A DNA stretch of 64,000 nucleotides. Source: Argentina anserina. Taxonomy: Eukaryota; Streptophyta; Magnoliopsida; Rosales; Rosaceae. Of the stretch, positions 11,274 through 23,160 are shown one piece after another. Under the pieces are notes generated by a model. It was not told the origin of the DNA. It saw only the letters and a program-made list of their open reading frames with translations, and searched no databases. The DNA lies in the NCBI RefSeq assembly GCF_933775445.1, contig NC_065875.1:17917555-17981554 (forward strand), read 5' to 3'. A program made the position numbers and the translations under genes. Each line of letters starts with the position of its first letter. Positions within the stretch are counted from its first letter, which is position 1.

Positions 11274-12713
11274 GCATTTTTGTGATTAAGGTTTCCATTT
11301 CTAGAAACCCCTTCTCTCTCCTCTTTCCGCCTCCCTCCCCCTTCTCTCTCCCCGATTGGCTCTCTCCCTCCCTCAAAAATCCATCTCCGGCGATCTCCCT
11401 CACCGCTCATCCGTGTCGCACACCGCCGGCCTAGGAAGCTTCGCGCGACCCTCCGCAGCCGACCCCAAGCTCGACACGCCGTCTCACGCAGCGCTGGAGC
11501 TCCACCAGCTACCCCAAGATTCGGCAGAAACCGTCTCCTTCCTAGGCTCATCTCCGGCGACTCACCGGTGGTTCTAGAGCTTCGTCGAGGTAAGGGTTTT
11601 ACTTGATTGATGGATTGGTGTGGTTGTTTGTCATTTTGGTGAGGTTTTGATGGTGGATTGGAAGAGGAGAAGCGGAGGAGGAGGGGGGAGAGATACCGTC
11701 GCCTTAGGCGGCGCGTGAAAGGCAGTGGAGTGGTCTAGGGACGGCGTGAGGCCGTGGGGAGGAAGAGGGGTGAAGAAAAGGGGGATTTTGGGGCGGCGCG
11801 TGAACAGTGTTTCCGAAGGGTAAATATGTAATTTAATTTTATGTACGGTAAATGTAAAAGTGATTTACGTAAATAGTATATACTCGTACATGAATACGTA
11901 ATGGATGTGTATTTGTACAGTAATACATGAATTGTAAATACGTGAATAGTACACAGTGAATAGTACTCAGTGAACAGTAAATTCGTAAAACCAGAAATTG
12001 CTGAACAGTAACAGATTATTACTGTTTCGGCATTTAAAGGTTTACGAAACGATTCTAAATTCTTTTCTTATCTTTTTAAGGTGACCGATAAATCAAGGAA
12101 ATGAATTATCTTCGAAAATTGTGGAATTACGCTCGAGTTGATAAGGTGAGTAAAATCTACCCTTGCAGAGATTCAAGATTTTGCAAGAGTTTTTAATATT
12201 GAATTACGACATGTATACGATATAGTGGATTACATATATACTGTATAATGGTAATAAGTACATATATATATAGTTTGCTATATTATATACTGTTATGAAT
12301 TCAATATGAATTGGTCATTTCGATGACGGGAATTATATATTGAGTAAGTGATTTAATTTGTACAATATGAGGTGTGATTATTGTACGTGGTTTTAACATG
12401 GTGTTTGTTAAACGTTTTGTTTTCGGACGTGTTTATGAAATATGACATGTATATGATATAACAGATTATATATATTGTATAAATGGTAAATAGGTACATA
12501 TATATATATATAGTTTTCTATATAATATACTGTTATGATTTTATCGTGATGATGTCATTTTGATGACGAGATTTATATATCGAGCATGTGATTTTGATTT
12601 GTACAATATGAGGTGTGATTTATTGTACGTGATTTTAACATGGAGATTGTTAAAATGTTGATTTGTCTTCGGACTTGATTTTTGTACAATATGAGGTGTG
12701 ATTATTGTTTGGC

Positions 12714-13035
12714 AATGCGGAACCTAGCCTTTGGCCGGGCGAAAGTTACGATACAGTTAGAGCTCTAGTCTGTCTGCCGGAGTACTGCATGTGAGGTAAC
12801 AGGTGGTTATCGGCTCATGAGTACTCATATTTTTGGATGTTGGGTAGCAGGAGGTTGCCAACATCGGCGGTGTACTACGTGAGGGGTAACAGATGTGTAC
12901 CAGCGTTCATTAGCACACGTATTATAAATGTATTTGGGTAACCAGAAGGGTTGCCCAACTTCTTATGAGCACTTTCATTTCACATACTTTTGGGACAACC
13001 AGATGGGCCGTCCATTGACTCATGAGTGCATTTAT
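12714..13035 (+). repeat. Array of five phased hairpin units conserved in all gypsy LTRs of the window
   Basis: Five units begin near 12795, 12842, 12885, 12937 and 12993 (spacing 42-56 bp). Each is a short stem of the type GGGTAACC - AGAAG - GGTTGCCC. Units 1, 3, 4 and 5 are followed by a CTCATGAG-like palindrome. Just upstream is a block of about 70 bp (CCTAGCCTTTGGCCGGGCG onward) that is nearly invariant. The same array occurs at 19978-20297 (plus), 23641-23960 (minus), 40180-40505 (plus), 43578-43905 (minus), 51386-51713 (minus) and 56990-57300 (minus). Confidence 0.75.
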
Positions 13036-13463
13036 ATTTGTTGTGTTGTGGATTTTTGTATATATTGATATGCGAGTTTTATTTTCATTTTACTCATACG
13101 AGCTATAAGCTTACCGGGTTTGTGTTTACAATCCCGGTGCACAAATTCGATGGTGTAGGGGATAATTCCGCAGGTGTCGATTAGTGGAGATTGAGAGACG
13201 ACTCCGGAGACTCGAAGTTGTTCATTATCCTGCTTGTGGTGAGGTTTCTAGTGCGGATTTGTGTGTGAGAATTATTACATTTCCATTTTATGTAATGTTG
13301 AATTATAAATTTGGTTTGTAATAATTGGTTATCTGAGTTGTATTGTGAACTCAGTAATGATCCGCTGTGCATTTAAAACGATTTCGATTCGTAGAGATTG
13401 TTTTGGTGTTTTTCGACTTTGAAATTTTGAGTTTTCTGCTCGAAATTTTATGGTCGTTACAGT

Positions 13464-13476
13464 TGGTATCAGAGCC
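13464..13476 (+). other. Primer binding site, initiator Met-tRNA type (copy A)
   Basis: TGGTATCAGAGCC, two bases after the end of the 5' LTR, is complementary to the 3' end of plant initiator Met-tRNA and primes minus-strand DNA synthesis. Confidence 0.9.
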
Positions 13477-13746
13477 AGGTTGCGTATTTGACGATTATAA
13501 ATATCATCTGGGAGCGATGATCCGACTGCAGGAGGGCACCCATCACATGCTCCTCGGTATTGATATGTCGTCGGGTACGCGAGAGTGTTAGGATCCATAC
13601 CTTATGGTTTGGTCGTCTAGGGAGTATCGTGATAATACTTCGATGATTCATCATATCCTGGAATTTCATGTTGATATATGTTGAATATGTTTTTGTTGAA
13701 TTCAAGACTTCATAAGTATTGACTAAGTGTTTCATTGTTTGAAGGT

Positions 13747-16700
13747 GATGAACTTGGATAAGGGCCGAGGACAAGGCCGAGGACGGGCGAGAGGCCGAAG
13801 TCGAGGTACGCCCGCAGGCCGAGTCCGCAACGTGGAGAACCTTTATGAGGAGGCTGCTCCACAGGAAGAACAGGTTGAGCCTGCTACTGAGGTTAGAGAT
13901 GATGGTTGAGTGTTGAAGCTGATCAAGGATATCAGTGCATTGTCAGCACCAACCTTTCATGGAGGACTAGATCATATGGTAGCTGACCATTGGATCGAGG
14001 GTATGGAGACTTATTTTGAGATGATAGAGTGCACATAGATTGAGAAGAGAAAGATAGCTACATTCTTTCTAAAAGGTGATGCTCTAGACTGGTGGAAGAG
14101 CATGAGACAGACAGTGGATGTGTCTACATTCACATGGGGAGGTTTCACTACCATTTTCTGAGAGAAGTATTTTCCAGCCTCAGTACAGAAGAACTTAGAG
14201 CTTGAGTTTCTGGCACTGGTACAGGGAGAAATGACCGTTAGAGAGTATGATGCTCGTTTTTCGCAGTTGTACCGGTATGTCAGGCCTATGGGTGCGACCT
14301 CCTTAGCTCAAAAGTATCTACGAGGGCTGAAATAGGAGTACAAGACCATGATATCAGTTCTTTGTCTGTCTACAAAGGAGTTGATATTTGAGAGTGGGGA
14401 GTAGAGATGCAAAGGGAAAAGGCATGGCAATCTGTACAGGCAGCGAGCACTTAGGGCCTACAGGTAGGTCATGGAAGAGGCCAAGACCCCACTATCAGGT
14501 TCCGGCAAGGGCAACACCCCTATCTATCAGGGCTGCACCAGTTAGACCATTGACATCGGTGAGGTGTTATTGCTGCAACGAGATGGGACATTACGCCACA
14601 GCATGTCCGAAACTGAAGAGAGCAGGCTGCTACCAGTGCGGGCAAGTGGGACACATAGCTAGAGATTGTACCCGACCTCTTCAGGGTAGACAGGAGCGGC
14701 CGCAGAGACAGCTACCAGCGGGCCAAGCTAGAGTGTTCGCAGTGGGCCAGCGAGACACAGGGGTGGAAGATACATTATCACTTTTTGACTACCTTGCTAG
14801 AGTACTGTTTGATACGGGAGCATCGCATTTATTTATTGCTAGTTCGTTAGTAGAGATGCTAGGATTGGTTCCTACACCTCTTGGGAACGCTTTATGTATC
14901 ACTTCACCCCTTGGAGTGTCCCTTAAGTTAGAGACAATCTACAAGGCTTGTCCGATTGTGATTGGGAGTAGAGAGTTCTCTGCTTTGTTGATTGTGATTC
15001 CGGACCACACCTATGATGTGATCTTGGGGATTGATTGGTTGAGACCGCAGTATGCGGTGATTGATTGTTTTGACATAGTGGTGTCCTTTCATAGACCTAG
15101 GGAGCCAGTGTTTCGTTATCGTTGTCTCAAGTCAGATAATGCCATGAGATCATGAGTTTTGGCACATGTGGAGTCGGTGGATCAGAAAGTAACTATTGCA
15201 GACATTGTGGTAGTATCCGAGTTTAGTGAGGTGTTCCAAGAGATACCGGGGCTACCTCCTCGAAGAGTGGTAGATTTGTGCATTGATGTAGTACCTGGTA
15301 CAACACCTGTGTCAAAGGCACCCTATAGAATGGGGCAGAACGAACTTAAGGAGTTGAAGGTGCAGATCGATGAGCTATTAGACCAAGGGTTCATTAGACC
15401 TAGTGTTTCACCTTGGGGAGCACCGGTTTTGTTCGTGAAGAAGAAAGATGGTTCTCTGAGGTTATGTGTGGACTACAGAGAACTGAACAAGGTGACCATC
15501 AAGAATAGGTACCCCTTACCTATGATTGATGACTTGTTCGATCAGCTTAAAGGTGCTACTGTGTTCTCTAAGATTGATTTGAGATCCGGTTATCATCAGC
15601 TCAGGGTGAAGGAAGAAGATATATCGAAGACAGCCTTCAGGACCCGGTATGGACATTATGAATTTGTTTTCATGCCATTTGGTCTAACGAATGCACCAGC
15701 TGTCTTTATGAGTTTGATGAACTAAGTATTTAGCCCGTACTTGGATGAGTTTGTTGTGGTGTTTGTGGATGACATCCTGATATACTCCAAGACACAAGAA
15801 GAACATGTGGTGCATCTTCGAACAGTGTTGCAGACCTTGAAGGAGGCGAGATTGTATGCCAAGCTAGAGAAGTGTGAGTTCTGGAAAGAAGAGGTCAAAT
15901 TCCTTGGTCACGTTGTCTCAAAAGATGGAGTACTGGTGGACCCGTCAAAGGTAGAGGCATTAAAGAATTGGAGTCGTCCAAAGAACCCTACAGAGATTCG
16001 TAGTTTCCTCGGTTTGGCATGTTACTACATGAGGTTTATCGAGGGGTTTTCTAGTATTGCATCTTCATTGACCAAGTTGACCAAGAAAGATACTCCGTTT
16101 GTGTGGACGGATGCATGTGAGGAAGCATTCAACAAACTAAACATCAGTCTGACCACAACTCCAGTGTTGACGATTCCTTCAAGTGGTGGTGGATATGTCA
16201 TTTACAGTGATGCTTCGCTCCAAGATTTGGGTTGTGTGTTGATGCAGCATAGTGGAGTTGTTGCTTATGGCTCTAGACAATTGAAGATTCATGAGAAGAA
16301 CTACCCCACACACGACCTAGGGCTTGCGGCAGTTGTGTTTGCCTTGAAGATTTGGAGACATTACTTGTATGGTGAGAAGTTTCAACTCTTTTCAGATCAT
16401 AAGAGTTTGAAGTACTTGTTCTCACATAAGGAGCTGAATATGAGCCAGAGGAGATGGATGGAACTCCTCAAGGATTATGACTTCACATTGGAGTACCACC
16501 CGGGAAAGACAAATGTGGTGGCTGATACTTTGAGCAGGAAACCGAGAGGTGTAGTGGCTTCACTCATGGTCAAGGAATGGTTCATGCTCGAGACTGCATC
16601 AGAGTTTGATTTGGTACCATCGAGAGGAGAACCAAGGGTCTTTCTTGGTAGCGTCACGGTGCAACCCACATTGATCACGAGGATCATACAGGGTCAGGCG

Positions 16701-18113
16701 CAAGATAGATTCACACAAGCTAAGTTAGCAGATCTTGTAGTGGATACGCTTGATGAGTGCCCTTTCGAGTGGCGAGTTGGACCCGATGGAGGGTTGAGGT
16801 TTGGGGCAAGATTGTGTGTCCCAGATTGTGATGATATCAAGGAGGAGGTCCTTCGTACGTCACATCGATCACGTTATACCGTTCATCCAGGGAACACTAA
16901 GATGTACAAAGACCTATGCAGGCAATTCTGGTGGAACGGTATGAAGAAGGATGTAGCGGAGTTTGTATCGAAGTGCCTTACGTGTCAGCAAGTGAAAGCA
17001 GAACATCAACGACCAGCTGGCATGTTGAAACCACTGACTATTCCTCTTTGGAAGTGGGAGCAGATATCTATGGATTTTGTGACTGGATTGCCTAGATCGA
17101 AGAAGGGTCACGATGCCATATGGGTGATTGTCAATCGGTTGACGAAGTCGGCTCATTTTCTTCCAGTGTCGATGAAGTACTCAGTGGACGTGCTAGGGAA
17201 ACTATACGTGAATGAGGTAGTGAGACTTCATGGAGCTCCAGTTTCTATTATTTCTGATCGAGATGCACGTTTGACTTCGAAGTTCTAGGGTGGTTTGCAG
17301 AAGGCAATGGGCACTACCTTGGATATGAGTACAACTTTTCACCCTCAGACGGATGGACAGACGGAAAGGGTGAATCAGGTGATGGAAGACATGTTGAGAG
17401 CATGTGTGCTGGATTTCAAGGGTAGCTGGGAAGATCATTTGAGATTGATTGAGTTTGCTTACAACAACAGCTACCATTCTAGTATTGGTATGGCACCTTA
17501 TGAGGCTCTTTATGGTAGACCATGTCGATCACCGATCTGTTGGGCCGAAGTTGGTGATGAGGCACTGATGGGTCCAGATGTGGTTCAGGAAACCACGGAG
17601 AAGATCTCGATCATTCGGGATAGAATCTGGACCGCTCAGAGCAGACAGAAGAGCTATGCGGACTTGAAGAGGAGACATGTGGAATTTGAGATCGGCGATC
17701 ATGTGTTCTTGAAATTTTCACCTATGAGGGGTGTGGTGAGATTTGGTAAGAAGGGAAAGTTGGCTCCGAAGTACGTTGGGCCCTTTGAGATACTTGAGAA
17801 GGTGGGTGAACTAGCATATCGACTAGCCTTCCCTACTAGCATGTCGGGCGTTCACAACGTCTTCCACATTTCCATGTTGAGGAAGTATGTACCGGATGAG
17901 TTACATGTGATCGATCATAGCACCATTGAAATGAAGGAAAATGCCACATTTGTGGTTGAGCCAGTTCGTATTCTGGATAGATCCACTAAGAAGCTTCGGA
18001 GGAAAGACGTAGAGCTAGTCAAGGTATTTTGGAGCCACCATGATGATGGTGACGCATCTTGGGAGCTAGAGTCGGACATGATGACTAGATATCCACAGTT
18101 ATTCGTTGAGTGA
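13747..18113 (+). pseudogene. Gypsy gag-pol polyprotein, copy A (multiple stops)
   Basis: Relative to the open copy D polyprotein (46123-50649), all domains can be followed in order: Arg/Gly-rich N-terminus, gag, two CCHC zinc knuckles (near 14566-14670), aspartic protease with DTGAS (about 14810), reverse transcriptase with FVDD (about 15765), RNase H, HHCC and DDE integrase, and a C-terminal chromodomain-like segment. In-frame stops lie at 13907, 14036, 14159, 14333, 15153, 15723 and 17286. A short deletion in the late gag part (about 14390) also shifts the frame. The product cannot be made in one piece; the copy could only move with proteins supplied in trans. Confidence 0.93.
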
Positions 18114-18137
18114 GATTGAATTTCGGGACGAAATTCC

Positions 18138-18152
18138 TTTAAGAGGGTAGAA
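18138..18152 (+). other. Polypurine tract of copy A
   Basis: Purine-rich TTTAAGAGGGTAGAA directly precedes the 3' LTR and would prime plus-strand DNA synthesis. Copies B and D have TTTAAGGGGGGTRGAT at the same place. Confidence 0.7.
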
Positions 18153-20770
18153 TGTAATAACCTGACTTTTCGGAACGATGTTTGGATTGTTTAATTTCTA
18201 TTAAGTTGTGAAATTCATTAAAATGAAATTTGGATTGCTTGCAAAAATTACGAAACTCAAGCGGAACGTTTCAGAACGTTTATTTAGAAAAACGTTACTT
18301 TTCCGCAACGTATATATCGACTTTTACTCCGTCGATCGTTTGTGAAAACTTTCTTCACGAAAGTCGTAGAGCTCAGCGATACGAGTGCGTGGACATGTGA
18401 CACGTTCGAATCGGACGTCGGAGGTGAAATTTATTAACGTCGGAAGTTAGTTTGCGATTTTGGGAACGAGTATAAAAAGGGCATTTTTGTGATTAGGGTT
18501 TCCATTTCTGCAAACCCTTCTCTCCCCTCTTTCCGCCTCCCTCCCCCTTTTCTCTCCCCGATTCGCTCTCTCCCTCCCTCAAAAATCCATCTGCGGCGAT
18601 CTCCCTTACCGCTCGTCTGTGTCGCACACCGCCGGCCTAGGAAGTTTCTCGCGACCCTCAGCAGCCGACCCCGAGCTCGACACGCCATCCCACGCAGCGC
18701 CGGAGCTCCACCAGCTACCCCAAGATTCGGCAGAAACCGTCTCCTTCCTAGGCGCATCTCCGGCGACTCACCGGTGGTTCTAGAGCTTCGTCGAGGTAAG
18801 GGTTTTACTTGATTGATGGATTGGAGTGGTTGTTTGTCATTTTGGTGAGGTTTTGATGGTGGATTAGAAGAGGAGAAGCGGAGGAGGAGGGGGGAGAGAT
18901 ACCGTCGCCTTAGGCGGCGCGTGAAGTGCAGTGGAGTGGTCTAGGGACGGCGTGAGGCCGTGGGGAGGAAGAGGGGGGAAGAAAAGGGGGATTTTGGGGC
19001 GGCGCGTGAACAGTGTTTCCGAATGGTAAATATGTAATTTATTTTTACGTACGGTAAATGTAAAAGTGATTTACGTACAGTAAATGTAAATTTTATTTAA
19101 GTACAGAAATACGTAAACAGTATATACTCGTACATGAATACGTAATGGATGTGTATTTGTACAGTAATACATGAATTGTAAATACGTGAATAGTACTCAG
19201 TGAATAGTACTCGGTGAACAGTAAATTCGTAAACCCAGAAATTGCTGAACAGTAACAGATTATTACTGTTTCGGCATTTAAAGGTTTACGAAACGATTCT
19301 AAATTCTTTTCTTATCTTTTCAAGGTGATCGATAAATCAAGGAAAGGAATTACCTTTCGGAAATTGTGGAATTACGCTCGAGTTGATAAGGTGAGTAAAA
19401 TCTACCCTTGCGGAGATTCAAGATTTTGCAAGAGTTTTTAATATTGAATTACGACATGTATATGATATAGTGGATTACATATATACTGTATAATGGTAAT
19501 AAGTACATATATATATATAGTTCACTATATTATATACTGTTATGAGTTCAATATGAATTGGTCATTTCGATGACGGGAATTATATATTGAGCAAGTGATT
19601 TAATTTGTACAATATGAGGTGTGATTATTGTACGTGGTTTTAACATGGTGTTTGTTAAACGTTTTGTCTTCGGACGTGTTTATGAAATATGACATGTATA
19701 TGATATAACGGATTATATATATATATATATATATATTGTATAAATGGTAAATAGGTACATATATATATATATAGTTTGCTATATAATATACTGTTATGAT
19801 TTTACCGTGATGATGTCATTTTGATGACGAGATTTATAGATCGAGCATGTGATTTTGATTTGTACAATATGAGGTGTGATTATTGTACGTGATTTTAACA
19901 TGGAGATTGTTAAAATTTTAATTTGTGTTCGGACTTGAGTTTTGTACAATATGAGGTGTGATTATTTTACGTGTTTGGCAAGTCGGAACCTAGCCTTTGG
20001 CCGGGCGAAAGTTACGATACAGTTAGAGCTCTAGTCTGTCTGCCGGAGTACTGCATGTGAGGTAATAGGTGGTTATCGGCTCATGACTACTCATATTTTT
20101 GGATGTTGGGTAGCAGGAGGTTGCCAACATCGGCGGTGTACTACGTGAGGGGTAACAGATGTGTACCAGCGTTCATTAGCACCCGTATTATAAATGTATT
20201 TGGGTAACCAGAAGGGTTGCCCGACTTCTCATGAGCATTTTCATTTCACATATTTTTGGGATAACCAGATGGGCCGTCCATTGACTCATGAGTGCATTTA
20301 TATTTGTTGTGTTGTGGATTTTCGTATATATTGATATGCGAGTTTTATTTTCATTTTACTCATATGAGCTATAAGCTTGCCGGGTTTGTGTTTACAATCC
20401 CGGTGCACTAATTCGATGGTGTAGGGGATAATTCCGCAGGTGTCGATTAGTGGAGATTGAGAGACGACTCCGGAGACTCGAAGTTGTTCATTATCCTGCT
20501 TGTGGTGAGGTTTCTAGTGCGGATTTGTGTGTGAGAACTTGTGAGGTTTTATTTGTGAGTTTTATGAAAGATTGTGAGAATTATTACATTTCCATTTTAT
20601 GTAATGTTGAATTATAAATTTGGTTTGTAATAATTGGTTATCTGAGTTGTATTGTGAACTCAGTAATGATCCGCTGTGCATTTAAAACGATTTCGATTCG
20701 TAGAGATTGTTTTGGTGTTTTTTGACTTTGAAATTTTGAGTTTTCTGCTCGAAATTTTAGGGTCGTTACA
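18153..20770 (+). repeat. 3' LTR of gypsy copy A
   Basis: 2,618 bp, TGTAATAACC...TAGGGTCGTTACA. Collinear with the 5' LTR apart from small indels, including an extra ACGTACAGTAAATG segment near 19075, a longer TA run at 19713-19735 and an extra ~45-bp stretch near 20535. Confidence 0.95.
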
Positions 20771-20775
20771 TCAAA

Positions 20776-21156
20776 CCAATCACAACAAAGTCGTTCTTGG
20801 ATTCTTTCCTCGATCGATTTTGGGCCTAGTCGCGTCGAATAAAAAATACCCTCTTACATATGGTCCTTTTCTTCTTAAATTATAAAAAATATTCAAATAC
20901 AACTCTTCTAATCTTCTTCCTCCTTATATATTCAATCTGAAATTGAAAGTATGAGTCATTGAAAGCTCAAATCTAATCAATTTGAAAAAAAATTGTGGCA
21001 AATTTCTTAATTTATATTTGGTTTTCAGAAAATTCTTTTACTTCCATTGACACCTATTTTTATTTTGGAAGACTCATTGATGTCTAAAATTTGCATAGTT
21101 ATACACTTACACAGACAAATTTTTTGATCCTAATTTATGATCCTAGATCTGCCATT
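20776..21156. other. Intergenic sequence, no gene seen
   Basis: Continues the pre-insertion sequence interrupted by copy A. No coding features. Confidence 0.5.
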
Positions 21157-21164
21157 GACTACAT

Positions 21165-21595
21165 CTAGGGACGTATCTACTTGGTAGGCTGCTTGGGCTG
21201 TAGCCTAGATGATATTATGGTATTTGACTTTTCAGTTGTTCTATCGAGTCTTGAAATCTGAGTTAGTAAAGTTGGTTGAGTGTGAAACAATGTATCAGTG
21301 AGGTCTTGGGTTCAGGTCATTCCATTGTCCATACTTTTTTCCCTTTTACTTATTCCTTTTCCCTTCTCCTAAGCATTTTTTTTTGTGTTCTCTTCCTATT
21401 TTCTTGCAATATTTCTCTATTTTCTATGAGTATTCTTACTTACCTTCTTGATCTTGTACCCAATTGGGTTTAATGAAAACTCAATTAATTTAGCACTATA
21501 TATAAAGTATAATTTGTTCCAAAGATTTTGGCAAAAAAATCGACAAAGAAAAAATATACTAGCTTAGACAACATTCACATCCCAGATCCGCCCCA
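21165..21595. mobile_element. 431-bp non-autonomous hAT (MITE)
   Basis: Perfect 8-bp flanking repeat GACTACAT (21157-21164 and 21596-21603). The right end read in reverse, TGGGGCGGATCTGGG, is the common plant hAT end; the left end CTAGGGACGTATCTAC is a diverged version of it. No transposase. The open frame at 21276-21473 inside it is not a gene. Confidence 0.7.
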
Positions 21596-21603
21596 GACTA
21601 CAT

Positions 21604-22030
21604 CATATGATTATCATTATGTCATCATTAGGAACACCATAATCATTCTACTTGGCAAGAAAATTGAACTATCATCCAGATTCATTTATAGAAGACTCTA
21701 AGCAGCGTCGTCACCTGCCAGTCACATTGGCCCGGTGTAGCTTTGCAAAAGCTATTGTTGGTGAACGAGACCAAAATTCTCAGTGCAAACTCCGGCAAGG
21801 GGCCTTGGAGAAAGTTCTCGTCGATAGATAAGTTCTGTAAAGGGCTATGTCAGTAATTAAAATAATCACAAAATGACATTTTTAAATAAAAAGACAATTT
21901 TTCTTGTTAATCTAACGACTCTTGATTCAAAAAATTTGTGATTTTTTTATCAATTATTTAATTTTTCATCACAATAATGCTTTCAAATTGTAAAAAGAAA
22001 ATAATTAATATTTACGAAAATATACTTGAA
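21604..22030. other. AT-rich intergenic sequence, no gene seen
   Basis: No coding features and no element ends seen. It runs into the TA repeat that borders the next element. Confidence 0.5.
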
Positions 22031-22599
22031 TATATATATATATATATATATGGCGGGTCACTGCCAGGTTTTTTGCCTATTTGGTCATCTGTGGCATTCA
22101 AAAGATTTGGCGGTCCTAGGTAGTCCACAACGTTCCTCGGCGGCCCGTGGTGGTCAAAAATGGTGGACTTGTAGAAATTAAAAATAAAAATGCTATGAAG
22201 TAAAATAATTTCATGATGAAAATTGTATTTCGGATGATGACGCGGAAGACTATGAAAGAAAAATAGATATTGAGTTTGAATCCGATACCGAATAAGTTAG
22301 TGAAAGATTTTGAAAAGAAAAACTTGAAATTTAGTCTTGCATTTGTTTTATAATTTACATGTTGTTTTAATATTTTTGTATGGACTTTAAACTTAATTAA
22401 TTTTGAGTTTAGACTATTTTGAAAATTAATATTAAGCATTATTATATTTTTTGATCATATAAATAGTTTAAATACATATATAAAAATAAATAAATTATAA
22501 TAATTCGAATATGCCTAGGTACCGCCTATGAGGCCGTCTAACCGTCTAGGTGCTAAGAGGTAGATGTCCGCCTGTATACCGCCTAACGTTTTTTCAAAC

Positions 22600-22635
<36 letters not shown>
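22031..22635. mobile_element. ~550-bp element bordered on both sides by TA microsatellites (micron-like)
   Basis: The core (about 22051-22603) contains GCC/GGCGG-rich ends (GGCGGGTCACTGCC on the left, CCGCCTAACG near the right) and an AT-rich centre. It sits exactly between two TA runs (22031-22050 and 22604-22635). That resembles 'micron'-type MITEs inserted in TA microsatellites. Terminal inverted repeats are weak, so the class is uncertain. Confidence 0.4.
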
Positions 22636-22637
<2 letters not shown>

Positions 22638-22947
22638 CGTTATATATGTTAATGTGGTTCTTTATCTTCTGACATTGATCACATCAAATAACAACTAACG
22701 GAATTCAACCCTTTTCTGTTTTGAGAAACCACTTGATTTGAGTTAAACGTTGCAACATCATTGATTAGAGTGAGATGAACAAATAACAAAAGCAAACCCA
22801 AAAGCAAAAGCAAAATCATCGAACAAGTCAATTTTATTCTCATTGTGACTCATCTGAAAAAGCTTTTGAAACTAAACCATCATGAAGTGTGAATCATACT
22901 TACAACTATTACAGCAACTGTACAAGCCTACCAAATCCGCCAATAAC

Positions 22948-23160
22948 TCAACACATATTCATCCCTCCTCTAACCATCGTCAACAGGTCGACCGCACACT
23001 TACTCAGTAACATTCCAATAACAACTATCACAACGCCAACAAACACACCAACAAATTTGCTCAAGCGTGGTGATGTCTCAAAGGGAGTGGGAGTGAATTC
23101 ATCTCCGCCCGGCCGGAGAAAGGCGTTGCCTTTGCTATGAACCACAACTCTATTGGAAAA
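22948..23160 (-). pseudogene. 3'-terminal exon of an unidentified tail-anchored protein, cut by a retrotransposon
   Basis: On the minus strand the sequence entering from copy B reads as a plausible protein end: a polar Pro-rich segment (residues like GGDEFTPTPFETSP), then a strongly hydrophobic helix of about 20 residues (VGVFVGVVIVVIGMLL), then a short tail and a stop at 22948. This is the architecture of a C-terminal membrane anchor. The upstream part is missing because gypsy copy B begins at 23161. I do not recognise the family. One possibility is that this is the lost 3' half of the C2-domain gene whose 5' half adjoins the other end of copy B (30687-31049). Confidence 0.35.

Larger units (their letters stand above)
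10945..13461 (+). repeat. 5' LTR of gypsy copy A
   Basis: Starts TGTAATAACC and ends GGTCGTTACA. It contains a TATA box (TATAAAAAG, 11265-11273), a C/T-rich leader-like segment, a strong splice-donor-like GAG|GTAAGG near 11591, runs of CAGTAA/ACGTA motifs, and the hairpin array at 12714-13035. Confidence 0.95.
10945..20770 (+). mobile_element. Ty3/gypsy chromovirus (Tekay/Del-like), copy A, complete but inactivated
   Basis: A 9,826-bp element bounded by TG...CA LTRs and by the 5-bp target duplication TCAAA (10940-10944 and 20771-20775). The order is 5' LTR, initiator-Met-tRNA primer site, gag-protease-RT-RNase H-integrase-chromodomain, polypurine tract, 3' LTR. The gag-pol region carries at least seven in-frame stops and a gag deletion. 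The LTRs differ in length (2,517 and 2,618 bp) and at many positions, so the insertion is clearly older than copy D at 43109-53913. Confidence 0.95.

Noticed and set aside
11240..11577. Overlapping open frames on both strands near the LTR TATA box (also 18434-18812)
   Set aside because: Arg/Pro/Ser-rich translations of C/T-rich leader DNA in the LTRs; not conserved as protein between LTR subfamilies.
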